A stretch of DNA of 64,000 nucleotides from Chlamydia sp. 04-14 (GCF_036632095.1 NZ_JAPYKW010000001.1:124001-188000), one strand, 5' to 3'. Positions 29,127 through 39,390 are shown, numbered from the stretch's first letter. Notes: a model not told the origin generated them from the sequence alone. Numbers and translations are program-made.

Positions 29127-31805
29127 ATGGCTAGTCCTATTAATAATCCATCTACAACGAATGTCACGACTACTACGACATCAACTCCTGTAGTAACGAC
29201 ATCTACATCCTTTGGGGGTCACGTTGTATCTACCACAGGGACTGGAGCTTTAGAAACAACCGCACAAGCTGTTAATACAACAGCAGAACAAGCGGTGGCT
29301 CAGGCAGAATCCGATACGGGATCAGTGATTTTTACAACTCAAAGAGATGTAACTACAACAGCTCCGACTACAGGAGGCGCTGCTGCGACAGCTACAGCAG
29401 CCAGCCTATTAGGATCTCGTATTCTTGGAACAGGAAGAGCGAGAACCGATAGTACATCAAGTAGTAGTAGCGATAGCAGTGTCTCCGATACTTCAAGCGC
29501 ATCTTCGGCTCAAGATGCTGGAGCCACAGGAGGAGCAGAAGGTTCCCAAGGACCTTCTGCTGATGTAGATTTGGGAGATCTTGCTGGTCTACGGGGTTCA
29601 GAAGCTGCCGATGGTGCTGAAAGAGCTCAGGGTCCTGGTGGCCTACCAAGTATGGCTCTTCCTAAATATGATCCAACAGATAAAGCTTCGATTATCAAAT
29701 TCCTATCTGAACCATCTGTACAAGCAAAATTACAGACTAAAGCTAACCATATTGTTTTTATGGATGAAGCTAGGGGAAGCTTTATTTTCGTAAGAAATGG
29801 TGATTGGAATACAGCGGAGTCTATAGCCGTAACTAATGGAAAGACAAAAGAGCCCATCACAGATGTTAAAGATTTAGAAATGTGTATTGCTAAATTCTGT
29901 GTGGGCTATGAATCCATGCAGGCTGATTGGTCAAATAATATTCAACCACGTATTGCAGGACAAACTGGAGAGACAGGAAATTACGATCACCTACTTATGA
30001 GCATGAAGTTTAAAACTACTGTGCTCTACGGTCCTTGGAACTCTAAAGAATCTAGCAGTAATTACACACCTTCAGTATGGCGTCGTGGTACCAAGTGTGA
30101 TTCCGGACCTATCTGGGGTGATGTTGGTGGTTTGAAAGGAATTAACTGGAATAATTTCACTAAACCAGACGAGGGCACAGCATTCTCAAGAGAAACAGCG
30201 ACAACTGTTCAACCTCAACCTGGTCCTTACGCTCAACCTGTTATCAATGTTAACTTAGGGGGCATTAGTACTAGCGTAAACGTTACTGGCGGGACTACTA
30301 CTACCACCGTCAGCTCCTCAACTACCCCCACCGACACTTCTGGAGACGGCGGTCGCGTTACTCATGATCAAGATGCAGGAGCTACAGATTTTGACGATAT
30401 AGAAACACAAAGTACTAGCACTCAAGATGATGCAGAATTGCACTTTGAAAGTGACGGCGAAGGCGAGGATAGCTTAGCTCCCCTACCTCCTGGCCCTCCT
30501 CCACCTCCTGGACCACCACCTGCAGCTCAAGGTGGTGTCAATATCACAGGAATGCCAACAGCTACTTTACAGCAAGTATTGACCAATGCCCGTCAGCATT
30601 TAGATACTGTCTATGATCAAAATGGTGTGCATCATCAAGGAAACCAAGACCTAGGTACTGTTGTTAGAACATCAGAAAATGGCACATACACACCTACAGT
30701 ATTGTTAAATAGCAATCAAGGTGATGGTGGACGTGGGGTACAAAGAAGAGATTCTAATAATGACGATGATGGCAATGAATTAGGTAATATCTTAAGTCAT
30801 GTCCGTCAGCATTTAGATGTTGTTTATCCTGGAGGCGGTAGAGGAGAGCCTATTCCTGTAAATCAGAATCTCGGAGACGTAATTAAAGCTGTTGAATCAG
30901 GAAACACACCAAAGCCTACCCAGCCTGAAGGAGTGTTTTTTGCAAGACGTATCAACATTGGTGGTGATAGCTCAACGACAACGCAAGGAACAGGAGGAAA
31001 TGACGGTGTATTCTTTGCAAGAAGAGTTAACCTTGATGACAATGGAAATATAGTCGGGGATAATTCAAGAACTTCTTCTGGATCACCAGCAAGTAACTTA
31101 ATGGGTGCTACAAGTGGAGATGGGCCAGGAGGATTAGAACATCTTTTACCACAGTTGCGATCCCATCTAGATGATGCGTTTGATAAACGAGGGAATCTTA
31201 TTACTCCCCAAAGAACAAACGTAGGACAGCTCATCAAAGCTTTTCAAGCACGTACAGGATCTGGCGGTCTTACTGCACCTATAGCTGCGCAAGCTACAGT
31301 AGTTGCTAGTAGTCCTGTGCAACAACAATCTGCAACTGTGACACCTCTCCCTAAAGCACAGACAGCAGAAACAATCCGTACCGGAGGATCCCCTGATCTT
31401 CATGGGGCTGCCAGAGGTGTAGCCAGTAGTTTATCCAATCTATTACAGTCCGCGACACCTTCTACAACAAGCACTACGGTAACCTCCCCGGCTCCGGTGC
31501 AAGGTACAGCAACCTCCTCACCTGTAGCAGGAACTAGACAAACAGCAGCTCCAGCAACAGGAGGAATCCGTTCGGGAATCCCTCAAGCAGCCGCAAATGT
31601 TACAGCAACATTAAACAATGTTGCTAATAAACTCTTACTGTTTGAAAAAGGTACAAGATTACAAGAAGCTCTTGATAGTGCGGATACAGGATCTACACAA
31701 GGTCAACAACTATTGAATGCTGCAAGATTGACAACAACACAGTTGTCAAAAACATTATCTAAAGTTACGGGAGCTCCTCCACCTCCACCTCAAAGGCGCT
31801 CCTAA
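29127..31805 (+). CDS. tarp: Translocated actin-recruiting phosphoprotein Tarp, 892 aa
   Basis: Tarp is a type III effector injected at entry that nucleates host actin. Visible layout: Ser/Thr/Ala-rich N-terminus (1-175); a conserved globular region about 178-360 (LPSMALPKYDPTDKASI onward); acidic stretch 410-450; a proline-rich segment at about 451-469 (PPGPPPPPGPPP); three copies of an actin-binding-like helix unit at about residues 476-525, 553-593 and 668-711; and a Pro-rich end. The tyrosine-phosphorylation repeats of C. trachomatis Tarp are missing, as in other psittaci-group and pneumoniae proteins. The start has no Shine-Dalgarno sequence. Identification rests on domain layout plus the murA-tarp-yebC order. 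Confidence 0.95.
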   Translation: MASPINNPSTTNVTTTTTSTPVVTTSTSFGGHVVSTTGTGALETTAQAVNTTAEQAVAQAESDTGSVIFTTQRDVTTTAPTTGGAAATATAASLLGSRILGTGRARTDSTSSSSSDSSVSDTSSASSAQDAGATGGAEGSQGPSADVDLGDLAGLRGSEAADGAERAQGPGGLPSMALPKYDPTDKASIIKFLSEPSVQAKLQTKANHIVFMDEARGSFIFVRNGDWNTAESIAVTNGKTKEPITDVKDLEMCIAKFCVGYESMQADWSNNIQPRIAGQTGETGNYDHLLMSMKFKTTVLYGPWNSKESSSNYTPSVWRRGTKCDSGPIWGDVGGLKGINWNNFTKPDEGTAFSRETATTVQPQPGPYAQPVINVNLGGISTSVNVTGGTTTTTVSSSTTPTDTSGDGGRVTHDQDAGATDFDDIETQSTSTQDDAELHFESDGEGEDSLAPLPPGPPPPPGPPPAAQGGVNITGMPTATLQQVLTNARQHLDTVYDQNGVHHQGNQDLGTVVRTSENGTYTPTVLLNSNQGDGGRGVQRRDSNNDDDGNELGNILSHVRQHLDVVYPGGGRGEPIPVNQNLGDVIKAVESGNTPKPTQPEGVFFARRINIGGDSSTTTQGTGGNDGVFFARRVNLDDNGNIVGDNSRTSSGSPASNLMGATSGDGPGGLEHLLPQLRSHLDDAFDKRGNLITPQRTNVGQLIKAFQARTGSGGLTAPIAAQATVVASSPVQQQSATVTPLPKAQTAETIRTGGSPDLHGAARGVASSLSNLLQSATPSTTSTTVTSPAPVQGTATSSPVAGTRQTAAPATGGIRSGIPQAAANVTATLNNVANKLLLFEKGTRLQEALDSADTGSTQGQQLLNAARLTTTQLSKTLSKVTGAPPPPPQRRS

Positions 31806-31815
31806 GCAAAACTCT

Positions 31816-31845
31816 TAAGGCTTTTCTAATATTAGGAAAGCCTTA
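31816..31845. terminator. Hairpin between convergent tarp and yebC
   Basis: A 15-base inverted repeat (TAAGGCTTTTCTAAT / ATTAGGAAAGCCTTA, one G-T mismatch) lies 10 bases after the tarp stop and includes the yebC stop. It can form from either strand, so it probably serves as a two-way terminator, although no long T-run follows. Confidence 0.6.
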
Positions 31846-32559
31846 GGCCATATTATGATAAACCTCGTCAGCATCATCGATTTGTTCTAACCATTCGATT
31901 AGAGCAAGATTTGCCTCCCCATCTTTTTCATCACAATCTACGAGACGCAAAGGAACATAGATAAGCTTTTCTTCGGAACACGTGACACCTAATGCAACTA
32001 ATTTTTCCTTCACAGAAGCTAGCTCTATGGGATCGCAAAGTACAATAAAATGCTCGTCATCATCACTATCGAGATCTTCAGCTCCCACATCAATCACATG
32101 AGATAATAGAGTAGCCTCATCTATAGAACTCTTAGGAACATAGCAGGCTCCCTTACGAGCAAAGTTATAAAGAACACTACCAGGTTCCACGAGGGACCCT
32201 CCACGCTTATTCACAGCAATGCGCATATCAGAAGCAGTACGATTTTTATTATCCGTCATGGCCTCAACAATAATCCCGACTCCCCCATGGCCATAAAGCT
32301 CATAGGTAACATCTTCGAAATTTTTCTGATCCGCTGAGGAAGCTTTCTTCAGGTTTCTTTCGATATTTTCATTGGGAATATTTTGATCTTTGGCTTTTTG
32401 TATGACTACGCGTAAACGTGCGTTTGTTTTGGGATCAGGACCTCCCATCTTCACAGCAGCCATTAATTCTTTAATCGTCCGGGAAAAGATCTTTCCCCTT
32501 TTATGATCCGCTCTTTCTTTACGGTATTTTGTATTCGCCCACTTACTGTGTCCTGCCAT
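31843..32559 (-). CDS. yebC: YebC/PmpR-family protein
   Basis: The product of 238 residues begins [25 protein letters not shown], the hallmark of the YebC/TACO1 family, and has normal length. Members act as translation factors that relieve ribosome stalling or as transcription regulators; which applies here cannot be seen. The start codon lies inside the end of the upstream SprT-like gene (17-base overlap), so it is the last gene of a prfB-GNAT-SprT-yebC unit. Confidence 0.96.
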   Translation of the reverse strand: MAGHSKWANTKYRKERADHKRGKIFSRTIKELMAAVKMGGPDPKTNARLRVVIQKAKDQNIPNENIERNLKKASSADQKNFEDVTYELYGHGGVGIIVEAMTDNKNRTASDMRIAVNKRGGSLVEPGSVLYNFARKGACYVPKSSIDEATLLSHVIDVGAEDLDSDDDEHFIVLCDPIELASVKEKLVALGVTCSEEKLIYVPLRLVDCDEKDGEANLALIEWLEQIDDADEVYHNMA

Positions 32560-33097
32560 ATTTCCTACCTAATCTTGTTTTATATCCTTGCAACAATACA
32601 TAAATATTCGCCTTTTCCCAAGCTACAGCACTCTCATATAGCGGAAAATGTTTCTCGCATTCTTTAAATTTTTTCCCATGGAAAATTGTTCTCCCCGATG
32701 GAGAATATTCACGAGGAACTACGCTATGAACCATTTCATGATAAATAATATATTCCATAAAAAATAATGGAATATCTTCACGATCTAATGAACGGTGTAT
32801 GCGTATTAGTTGTTCTTCTTCATGATAAGATCCTAAAACAACTCTTTGTGCCTTTCCCGAACGTTCTCGACCAAACCATCCGATCTTTAAATTCAAAGAA
32901 CCCTCAAACAATCTCAAATTGAGGTCTTGATATATCTTGTTTAGATTATACACTTTTCCAGGAGTATAATCGATAGGAATAGAGGATCTTAAACGAACAG
33001 GACTGTAGACCCTTGGTAGATTCATGGAAGAAGACTTGGTAATAAGAAGCGATCGAGAAAGTTTTTTAAGGACCTTACGGATTTTCTGAAATGCCAT
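32543..33097 (-). CDS. SprT-like zinc metallopeptidase-fold protein
   Basis: The 184-residue product contains [12 protein letters not shown], an HExxH motif (His120, Glu121, His124), in the setting typical of SprT-like domains, preceded by a strand region that lists [15 protein letters not shown] downstream GxxFHGKKF segment could supply the third ligand. Proteins with this fold are zinc-dependent or degenerate peptidases linked in some organisms to DNA-protein crosslink repair; the chlamydial role is unknown. It overlaps yebC by 17 bases and follows the GNAT gene by 40 bases. Confidence 0.85.
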   Translation of the reverse strand: MAFQKIRKVLKKLSRSLLITKSSSMNLPRVYSPVRLRSSIPIDYTPGKVYNLNKIYQDLNLRLFEGSLNLKIGWFGRERSGKAQRVVLGSYHEEEQLIRIHRSLDREDIPLFFMEYIIYHEMVHSVVPREYSPSGRTIFHGKKFKECEKHFPLYESAVAWEKANIYVLLQGYKTRLGRKYGRTQ

Positions 33098-33137
33098 ACA
33101 ACACTAGGACTTACAAAATAGATTTTAGTACAAACAT

Positions 33138-33650
33138 CTAAAGATCTTTTTCCATAGTAATTTTGGCAAGATATCCTATCTCATCTTTATAAAAACGCCG
33201 TTGTCTTCCCACTTCAACAAAACCAAAACGTTTATACAACTCTATAGCAGGATTTTCCTCGTAGACCTCCAAATAGAGAATCTCCAAATGAAAACGACTT
33301 TTAGCTAAATGACATAGATTATTTAACAATGCTGTTCCAATACCCTTATTCCGATAAGGCTCTCCAACAATAATAGAAATTAATGAATGGTGGGATACTT
33401 TAATATAGGGATTTAAAATAAGAGTGGCCACCCCAGCAACTTCTCCTTCATACACAGCTGTTAAACTACTGTGATATCGATAAAATCCTACCCAAAAATT
33501 TACGCTGTCACGAATTTCTGCTTCGGTTTTTAAAGGAAATCCTCGAAGAATCTTAGGATCATTTAACCATTGCTGCATATACACGCCATCGCTAGGAAGT
33601 GTATAACGTATTTCTAATCCAGGAACTCCTGTATCTTTGTTCTCTGTCAT
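33138..33650 (-). CDS. GNAT-family N-acetyltransferase
   Basis: The 170-residue product has the acetyl-CoA binding signature [18 protein letters not shown] and the later beta-strand [18 protein letters not shown], both typical of RimI/GNAT acetyltransferases. The acceptor substrate is unknown. Its ATG overlaps the prfB stop by 4 bases, so translation is probably coupled to RF2. In C. trachomatis the equivalent is CT458 as I recall. Confidence 0.92.
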   Translation of the reverse strand: MTENKDTGVPGLEIRYTLPSDGVYMQQWLNDPKILRGFPLKTEAEIRDSVNFWVGFYRYHSSLTAVYEGEVAGVATLILNPYIKVSHHSLISIIVGEPYRNKGIGTALLNNLCHLAKSRFHLEILYLEVYEENPAIELYKRFGFVEVGRQRRFYKDEIGYLAKITMEKDL

Positions 33651-34754
33651 GAGACTTCTCCATACTCTGCTAAATACGCTTTGACGAAATCATCTAGCAA
33701 TTCTCCATCCATCATAGCCTGAACATTACCTGTCTCATGTCCTGTACGCACATCCTTGACCAAAGTATAAGGCTGGAAAACATAATTACGAATTTGTGAA
33801 CCCCAAGCAATTTCTTTTTTATTTTTTCTATCAAGAAGTTGCTTTTCTAACCGTTCTTGGAGAATCTGTTGATACATTCTTGCGCGCAACATCTTCATAC
33901 AACTTTCACGATTCTGAATTTGGCTACGCTCACTTTGACAAGAAACAATAATTCCTGTGGGAATATGAGTAATTCTCACAGCAGAGTCAGTAACATTGAC
34001 ATGCTGTCCTCCCGCTCCCGAAGACCGATACGTATCAATACGCAAATCATTTGGACGGATATCAATTTCTATCTCATCATCAATTTCAGGATACACATCT
34101 ACGGAAGCAAAGCTCGTATGACGTTTCGCGTTGCTATCAAAGGGAGAGATACGCACTAATCTATGCACACCACGCTCTGCCTTAGCATAACCATAAGCAT
34201 AGTCTCCTGAAAACTTTACAGTAATATGCTTAATCCCAGCAACATCCCCTTCTTGACGATCTATAACTTCGACTTTCCATTGATGTTGGGATGCCCAACG
34301 AGAATACATCCTAAAAAGCATTTCCACCCAATCACAAGATTCTGTGCCTCCAGCACCCGCATTGACCGTTAAAAAACAGGGGTTTTTATCAACCTCTCCA
34401 GAAAGCAAACGTTGCGTTTCCCACTCTGAAAGAATATTTTCACAAATAGAAAACTCTTTTTCCAAATCTTCACGAAGTTCGGGATCTGAAGAAGCTTCAC
34501 TATCATTTAAGAAAAAAGTCAGATTATCAACCTTACTTTTGAATTCTTCATAATCGGAAATTTGTCGTTTTAACGATGCGACCCGTTCAGAAATTTTTCC
34601 CGCACTAGCGACATCTTGCCAGAAGTCCTCTTTCAAAGTTTGATCTTCTAATTTAGCTAACTCTTGTCTCTTACCCTCAAGGTCAAAGAGACCTCCCGGC
34701 TAAAGCCAAGCCAGCTACCAGGCATTCTAACCGTTTATCCAAATTCTCGTGCAT
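33647..34754 (-). CDS. prfB: Peptide chain release factor 2, with programmed +1 frameshift
   Basis: RF2 terminates translation at UGA and UAA. The gene is in two frames. An ATG at 34754 opens 23 codons ([11 protein letters not shown]...LALAGRSL) ending at an in-frame TGA (34685-34683). The site reads GGGAGG TCT CTT TGA C, with an internal Shine-Dalgarno-like GGGAGG just upstream of CTT TGA C, the classical RF2 slip site. A +1 shift continues as [13 protein letters not shown] and joins the long frame ending at 33647, for about 368 residues in total. SPF (codon reading) and GGQ (hydrolysis) motifs are both present. Confidence 0.97.
34683..34700 (-). promoter_or_regulatory. RF2 programmed frameshift site
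   Basis: Minus-strand sequence GGGAGGTCTCTTTGAC: Shine-Dalgarno-like GGGAGG placed 3 bases before the slippery CTT, followed by TGA C. This matches the autoregulatory RF2 frameshift known in E. coli. When RF2 is scarce, the ribosome pauses at UGA and slips forward, making more RF2. Confidence 0.95.
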
Positions 34755-35034
34755 ACATGACTCTTAAAAAGACTTAATATTAGGATTCTAGAAAAGCAAA
34801 AAGAATAAAGTCAACGTGTCCTATTTTTGCAAACTTTTATAGAGATTCTCTCCTTATTTCTTCTCATTCTTTATCTCACCAAAACTCCCTCCAGATTGCC
34901 ACTTAAAGCCTTAATAAAGAGTAAGTGAGGAACGAATTCTGTTTTTTTGTTTTGACGAGAAACCTTCTTGAAAGATAAAAAAGTTGCGATGAAGAGCTTG
35001 TGTCTCTTCGTACCACCTTTACTAGGAGTAACCG

Positions 35035-35298
35035 ATGAGTCAAAAAAACAAAAACTCTGCTTTTATGAACCCTGTCAATATTACCCCCGATTTAGCAGCT
35101 ATCGTTGGCAAGGGACCAATGCCCCGCACTGAAATTGTCAAAAAAGTATGGGACTATATTAAAAAAAACAACCTTCAAGACCCTAAGAATAAAAGAAATA
35201 TCCTCCCCGATGAAGCCCTAGCTCAAGTCTTTGGTTCTAAGAACCCCATCGATATGTTTCAAATGACAAAAGTTCTTTCCGCTCATATCGTAAAATAA
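35035..35298 (+). CDS. Stand-alone SWIB-domain protein
   Basis: The 87-residue product is essentially one SWIB/MDM2-type domain: [21 protein letters not shown] followed by [22 protein letters not shown] and SAHIVK. The fold is common in eukaryotic chromatin remodelling complexes and is unusual in bacteria outside Chlamydiae, where it has been proposed to act on chromatin during condensation and decondensation; that is inference. An AGGAG-type site lies before the ATG. It is followed by lpxG 71 bases later, with a hairpin in between. Confidence 0.96.
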   Translation: MSQKNKNSAFMNPVNITPDLAAIVGKGPMPRTEIVKKVWDYIKKNNLQDPKNKRNILPDEALAQVFGSKNPIDMFQMTKVLSAHIVK

Positions 35299-35325
35299 AA
35301 TTAAGAGTTGGCTCTTTTTCAGGAT

Positions 35326-35345
35326 CCTCGTCCTGTAGGACGAGG
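35326..35345 (+). promoter_or_regulatory. Perfect hairpin covering the lpxG ribosome binding site
   Basis: An 8-base stem (CCTCGTCC / GGACGAGG) with loop TGTA spans 35326-35345. The 3' arm contains the start of GAGGAG (35342-35347), the only good Shine-Dalgarno sequence for lpxG. No T-run follows. It could hide the ribosome binding site when folded. Confidence 0.7.
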
Positions 35346-35354
35346 AGAAAATAT

Positions 35355-36344
35355 ATTTATAGTGTTATTGTGGTCTTAGCTTCTCTATCTTTAGCTGCTG
35401 TAGTTCCTCTTGCTGCCTTTTCGTGGGCAAATTTTATAGAGCCGAACTGGTTGCAAACATCTTTGTTAACATGGAAGCTGCCTAAAAAGTATGCTCACCT
35501 TCATGGGTTGCGCATTGCTCAAATCTCTGACCTACATTTTCACAAATTCATTCCCAAAAAATTTCTTAAAAAAGTTTCTTCAAAGATCTCGAGATTCTCT
35601 CCGGATATTCTCTTATTTTCTGGCGATTTCCTTTGTCGAGCACAAATAGAAGATCGTTCGCGATTAGAAAGTTTTTTAAATACTTTACATGCGCCTTTAG
35701 GAACATTTGCCATTCTTGGAAATCACGATTATCAATCTTATATTTCCCGCAATAGTCAGGGAAAAATAGATGTTATTTCTATGAAAAGTAGCCAACCTTT
35801 GAAACGGGCTTTCGTTTCAATAACCCAAGGGCTATTCGGCTCTCGAGGTTATGCATATGCTGATAATCTTGAGAAACAAGAACCTAATAAAGAACTTTTA
35901 AAATTATTAAAAAACACACCTATTCGCCTGTTACATAATGAAAGTCACTTAATTGCTGATATGATCAATATCGTTGGCCTAGGAGATCTTTTCGCAAAAC
36001 AATTTAATCCTGAAAAAGCATTTATTAATTATAATCCTTCCTTGCCTGGTATTATTCTTTCTCATAATCCTGATACAGTGCATCAGTTAGAAGCATATCC
36101 CGGAGATATGATATTTTCCGGTCATACACATGGACCGCAAATTTCTATCCCCTGGCCTAAGTTTGCCAATAGGATTATGAACAAAATCTCTGGATTAGAA
36201 AATCCAGATCTAGCGCGGGGTCATTTCCTCTTCGGAGAAGGAAAGAGGCAATTATATGTAAATCGCGGACTTGGAGGATTTAAAAGATTGCGCTTTTGTT
36301 CTCCTCCAGAAATTTGTTGTGTACGGTGTGTATATGGATCCTAA
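35355..36344 (+). CDS. lpxG: UDP-2,3-diacylglucosamine pyrophosphatase LpxG (metallophosphoesterase)
   Basis: LpxG is the chlamydial replacement for LpxH/LpxI in lipid A synthesis, cutting UDP-diacylglucosamine to lipid X. The calcineurin-like phosphoesterase motifs are ISDLHFH, SGDFL, GNHDYQ and GHTHGPQ, after an N-terminal membrane helix. The start is uncertain. The first conventional start in frame is GTG at 35370, 22 bases beyond GAGGAG (35342-35347). An ATT at 35355 is only 7 bases beyond it and adds IYSVI to the helix; I used it as the more likely 5' boundary. The frame is open further upstream but lacks ATG, GTG or TTG. The end overlaps ispD by 11 bases. Confidence 0.9.
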   Translation: MYSVIVVLASLSLAAVVPLAAFSWANFIEPNWLQTSLLTWKLPKKYAHLHGLRIAQISDLHFHKFIPKKFLKKVSSKISRFSPDILLFSGDFLCRAQIEDRSRLESFLNTLHAPLGTFAILGNHDYQSYISRNSQGKIDVISMKSSQPLKRAFVSITQGLFGSRGYAYADNLEKQEPNKELLKLLKNTPIRLLHNESHLIADMINIVGLGDLFAKQFNPEKAFINYNPSLPGIILSHNPDTVHQLEAYPGDMIFSGHTHGPQISIPWPKFANRIMNKISGLENPDLARGHFLFGEGKRQLYVNRGLGGFKRLRFCSPPEICCVRCVYGS

Positions 36345-36972
36345 ATGTTCTTTGATTTTACTTAGTGGGGGTAAAGGAGAACGCTTCGGAGCAAATCAAC
36401 CTAAACAATATTTACCTTTCCAAGGTCAACCTCTCATTCTACATGCATTAAAAACAGCTCTTCATATTCCTGAAATTACTGAAATTATCGTTGTCTGTGA
36501 TGCAAGTTATAATCATATCTTTGACGGATATTCTGTAAAATTCGCTCAATCTGGATCACGTCGTCAAGATTCTGTTTTTTCGGGACTTCAATACGTTACT
36601 AATCCCTGGGTATTAGTACATGATGGTGTCCGTCCTTTTATTTATGCTGATGAGGTTAGCGAACTTATTGCTACAGCTCTATTAACAGGAGCTGCAACGT
36701 TAGTATCTAATGTCCCCTACACAATCAAACAACGCTATCCTGTAAAAACTTTAGATCGTGATGCCCTCTCCATTGTTCATACACCTCAATGTATAAAGAC
36801 AGAGATACTATTAGCAGGTCTTGAGTTTGCTAATAGGGAAGGGATTACCCTGGTTGATGATACACAGGCTGCGGAACTTTTAAATGTTCCCGTATCTTTA
36901 GTATCCAATAAACATCCTCAGATAAAAATTACTTACCCTGAAGATTTAACCATCGCTCTTGCCTTGCTATGA
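36334..36972 (+). CDS. ispD: 2-C-methyl-D-erythritol 4-phosphate cytidylyltransferase
   Basis: IspD is the third enzyme of the non-mevalonate isoprenoid pathway and feeds precursors to UppS. Start chosen: ATG at 36334 ([19 protein letters not shown]), as the nucleotide-binding motif SGGKGERFG must be near the N-terminus; the longer frame begins inside lpxG. The product has 212 residues. Further motifs are QPKQYLPF and [10 protein letters not shown]. It overlaps lpxG by 11 bases and truA by 4 bases (ATGA). Confidence 0.94.
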   Translation: MDPKCSLILLSGGKGERFGANQPKQYLPFQGQPLILHALKTALHIPEITEIIVVCDASYNHIFDGYSVKFAQSGSRRQDSVFSGLQYVTNPWVLVHDGVRPFIYADEVSELIATALLTGAATLVSNVPYTIKQRYPVKTLDRDALSIVHTPQCIKTEILLAGLEFANREGITLVDDTQAAELLNVPVSLVSNKHPQIKITYPEDLTIALALL

Positions 36973-37775
36973 CACGAGTTGTTTTACTCCTAGCCTATCA
37001 GGGAACTGCCTATGCCGGTTGGCAAAGACAACCTAATGATCTCTCTATTCAAGAAGTTATTGAAAACTCCCTAGAAAGAATTTTAGGGAAACGTGTCGTT
37101 GTAACTTCTTCAGGACGCACTGATTCTGGAGTTCATGCTTTTGGTCAAGTAGCGCATTTTTCACAACCCCACCACCCACTGTTTTCACAAGTTCGGGGCA
37201 TAAAAAAAATGCTCAATGCTATTTTACCCAAAGATATTGTTGTTCGTGATGTTGTTCTTTCTGATGACAATTTTCATTCTCGCTTTGCAGCTATCGCTAA
37301 AGAATACCACTATTCTCTCACAAGATCTCAGAAACCTCTTCCCTGGGAGCGTCATTTTTCCTATTATCCACGGCATCTTTTAAATGTAGATCTTATGCAA
37401 AAAGGAACTAATTACCTATTAGGGACTCATGATTTTGCCTCTTTCGCAAATCATGGAAGAGATTATAGCTCTACGATAAGAACATTATTCAAACTAGAGA
37501 TTATAGATAAGGAAGAAACAGTAACCATTATTTGCAAAGGGAATGGTTTTTTATATAAAATGGTAAGGAACATCGTTGGATCTCTTTTAGATATTAGCAA
37601 AGGAAAATATCCTCCGGATTATATCCAGGAGATCCTAGAAAAGAAAAATCGTAGACAGGGACCACCAACAGCCCCAAGCTATGCGTTATCTTTGCATCAT
37701 GTATGTTATCCTAAACCTTATAATTGGTTTTGCAATCCGGAATGTGCGATCAATTCATTGAAAGACGCGAAATAG
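36969..37775 (+). CDS. truA: tRNA pseudouridine synthase A
   Basis: TruA makes pseudouridine at positions 38-40 of the tRNA anticodon arm. The 268-residue product has the catalytic motif [11 protein letters not shown] (Asp52) and the later conserved segments KEYHYSL and [14 protein letters not shown]. It is the last gene of the lpxG-ispD-truA unit; its stop lies inside the 3' end of the oppositely oriented HAD gene, a 58-base tail-to-tail overlap. Confidence 0.97.
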   Translation: MTRVVLLLAYQGTAYAGWQRQPNDLSIQEVIENSLERILGKRVVVTSSGRTDSGVHAFGQVAHFSQPHHPLFSQVRGIKKMLNAILPKDIVVRDVVLSDDNFHSRFAAIAKEYHYSLTRSQKPLPWERHFSYYPRHLLNVDLMQKGTNYLLGTHDFASFANHGRDYSSTIRTLFKLEIIDKEETVTIICKGNGFLYKMVRNIVGSLLDISKGKYPPDYIQEILEKKNRRQGPPTAPSYALSLHHVCYPKPYNWFCNPECAINSLKDAK

Positions 37776-38410
37776 TGAAAATCTTTCTCACAAAAATCTT
37801 CATGACTATCTCGAGATAGGGGCGAAATCGCATTCACGGCAACTAATGTTGCTGGAATCCCTGTAAGAGCGCGCAACCCCTTTATACTATCTTCAAAACC
37901 TACAACCTTCTCTCCTTCTTGAACAAACGCTTCATAGGCGTGTTGATAACTATCGGGATAAGGTTTGGAACGTTCATAATCTTCACGAGTTACCCAAAAT
38001 TGAAACCGATTGAGCGGAGGAAGCACCCCTCGAAAATGTTGGACAAGCTCTTCTGAGGAATTTGTAACCACGCCTACGGTTTTATTTTCAGCTAATAGCA
38101 ACCCCAGAAAATCTTCAACACCAGGAAATAAAGAAGGGACTTCAGTTTGTATTAATTCTCTATAGATACGTTCTCGATCGTGAAAACACTGTGGAAAAAA
38201 AGATTCTGTATTAGGATAAATCTCTAAGAATTTCTGTTTGAAAACTTCTCTCCCCAACATTGAAAATAAATAATATGTAGAGAAATCCATAGCAACATCA
38301 AGACCGTACTCTCTAGATGCTTCTAAAAATGCCCTATAATATAAAGGTTCAGTATCGATAACCAAACCATCTAAATCAAAAAAGAAAACCTGATAATCAT
38401 TGATATTCAT
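37718..38410 (-). CDS. HAD-superfamily phosphatase (phosphoglycolate phosphatase-like)
   Basis: The 230-residue product starts with the HAD motif [13 protein letters not shown] (Asp12 nucleophile, Asp14), has motif II in GVVTNSSEE, Lys in ERSKPYPD and motif IV in VGFEDSIKG. It is a small-molecule phosphatase of the beta-phosphoglucomutase/Gph subclass; the substrate cannot be read from sequence. C. trachomatis has such a gene (CT464) in this place. It overlaps truA tail to tail over 58 bases. Confidence 0.93.
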   Translation of the reverse strand: MNINDYQVFFFDLDGLVIDTEPLYYRAFLEASREYGLDVAMDFSTYYLFSMLGREVFKQKFLEIYPNTESFFPQCFHDRERIYRELIQTEVPSLFPGVEDFLGLLLAENKTVGVVTNSSEELVQHFRGVLPPLNRFQFWVTREDYERSKPYPDSYQHAYEAFVQEGEKVVGFEDSIKGLRALTGIPATLVAVNAISPLSRDSHEDFCEKDFHYFASFNELIAHSGLQNQL

Positions 38411-38544
38411 GGCTATCCTAACCCCACCCTATTATATTTTTTCGCTAATTGAATATAGTAAATCGACAACGCAATGAAATAAGCTTTAGAATTTATACTT
38501 TATTTCTTTAAAACAACTAAAAATATTAGGTGAGATTCTAGCCT

Positions 38545-39252
38545 GTGCACAGGATTCTTATTAAGATAAGTTTTAGATTATTTTTATTTCCCTTGCTTTG
38601 TAGTTGTACAAATTCTACAGAAACACCGTGTAGACATATACGTGCGGGGAGAATCACCTCACAACAAGGACATTCTGTCGTTATTTATCCCAAAAAACAG
38701 GATCGCCCCCTACCTGACTATTCCTGGCCCACTCCACAACAACGGGTAATCACCGGATATTCGTTTCATTGCCACGGATCCTTAATCTCTATAGAAACGG
38801 AGAAAGGCACCCTCTATGATTGTGATGGATTGAACCATAGCCTGTGTAAAATCTTTCCCATTCATTCAAGAATTATTGACATTACACGTTTATTAAATAC
38901 ACTCAATACCATCTCCATAATCGAAGGATTTTGTTGCCATAAACATTTTCGTTTTCTGAAAGCTTCCGGTAAAATGCTCTCTGCTAAGCATCTTAATGGA
39001 AACGCTGCTCTTTTATTTGCCGATAAAGAATTTTCTATAGACACTCTAAGTTCTCTCTTACGATCTCTATACAAAAAGAAAAGCGTCTACCCGTGTTCTA
39101 TAGATTTTATAACCACAGAAAAAACTCTAAGAAATGAAGAGTTTCTCATAACCCTAACACAAAAAGATAAGGGAACCTACCTAGCTATAGAAATGCTCTA
39201 TGATCTAGAAAAAAATCAGCCTATAGAGACTCCCCCATCTCCCCTATCTTAA
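38545..39252 (+). CDS. Lipoprotein of unknown function, 235 aa
   Basis: Start is GTG at 38545, with AGGTGA about 11 bases upstream. The N-terminus is basic then hydrophobic and ends in a lipobox-like LCSC (Cys21 the probable lipid site), after which the protein is soluble, with a cluster of cysteines and histidines (CRHIRAG, FHCHGS, CCHKHF). I do not recognise the family. It lies just before tRNA-Leu and the ctcB region; the position fits CT465 of C. trachomatis. Possibly a chlamydial envelope lipoprotein. Confidence 0.85.
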   Translation: MHRILIKISFRLFLFPLLCSCTNSTETPCRHIRAGRITSQQGHSVVIYPKKQDRPLPDYSWPTPQQRVITGYSFHCHGSLISIETEKGTLYDCDGLNHSLCKIFPIHSRIIDITRLLNTLNTISIIEGFCCHKHFRFLKASGKMLSAKHLNGNAALLFADKEFSIDTLSSLLRSLYKKKSVYPCSIDFITTEKTLRNEEFLITLTQKDKGTYLAIEMLYDLEKNQPIETPPSPLS

Positions 39253-39307
39253 GAGATTTCCCTTGCGCTTATTAGAAAAGAACACGTACAGTGTAGACGC
39301 ACTTTAT

Positions 39308-39390
39308 GCCGGCGTGGCGGAATGGTAGACGCGGTAGACTCAAAATCTACTCTTAGCAATAAGGTGTTGGTTCGAGTCCAATCGCCGGCA
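39308..39390 (+). tRNA. tRNA-Leu (anticodon CAA)
   Basis: The acceptor stem GCCGGCG pairs with CGCCGGC, with discriminator A at 39390. The anticodon stem GTAGA/TCTAC encloses loop CTCAAAA, giving anticodon CAA for UUG. A long variable arm (class II) and GGTTCGAGTCC T-arm are present. CCA is not encoded. Confidence 0.97.

Noticed and set aside
29392..29649. Antisense frame inside tarp, rich in Leu, His and Gln
   Set aside because: A composition artefact of the Ser/Ala/Thr-rich Tarp repeats read backwards; no start signals.
30863..31237. 124-residue antisense frame in tarp
   Set aside because: Same reason: shadow of the repeat region with proline and serine runs; no ribosome binding site.
29127..31805. 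CRISPR-like or DNA tandem repeats in tarp
   Set aside because: The repeats are protein-level actin-binding units in a coding frame with variable spacing, not direct DNA repeats with unique spacers.
33647..34636. prfB as a 329-residue protein starting at TTG
   Set aside because: The upstream frame plus the canonical slip site restores the normal RF2 length and N-terminus.
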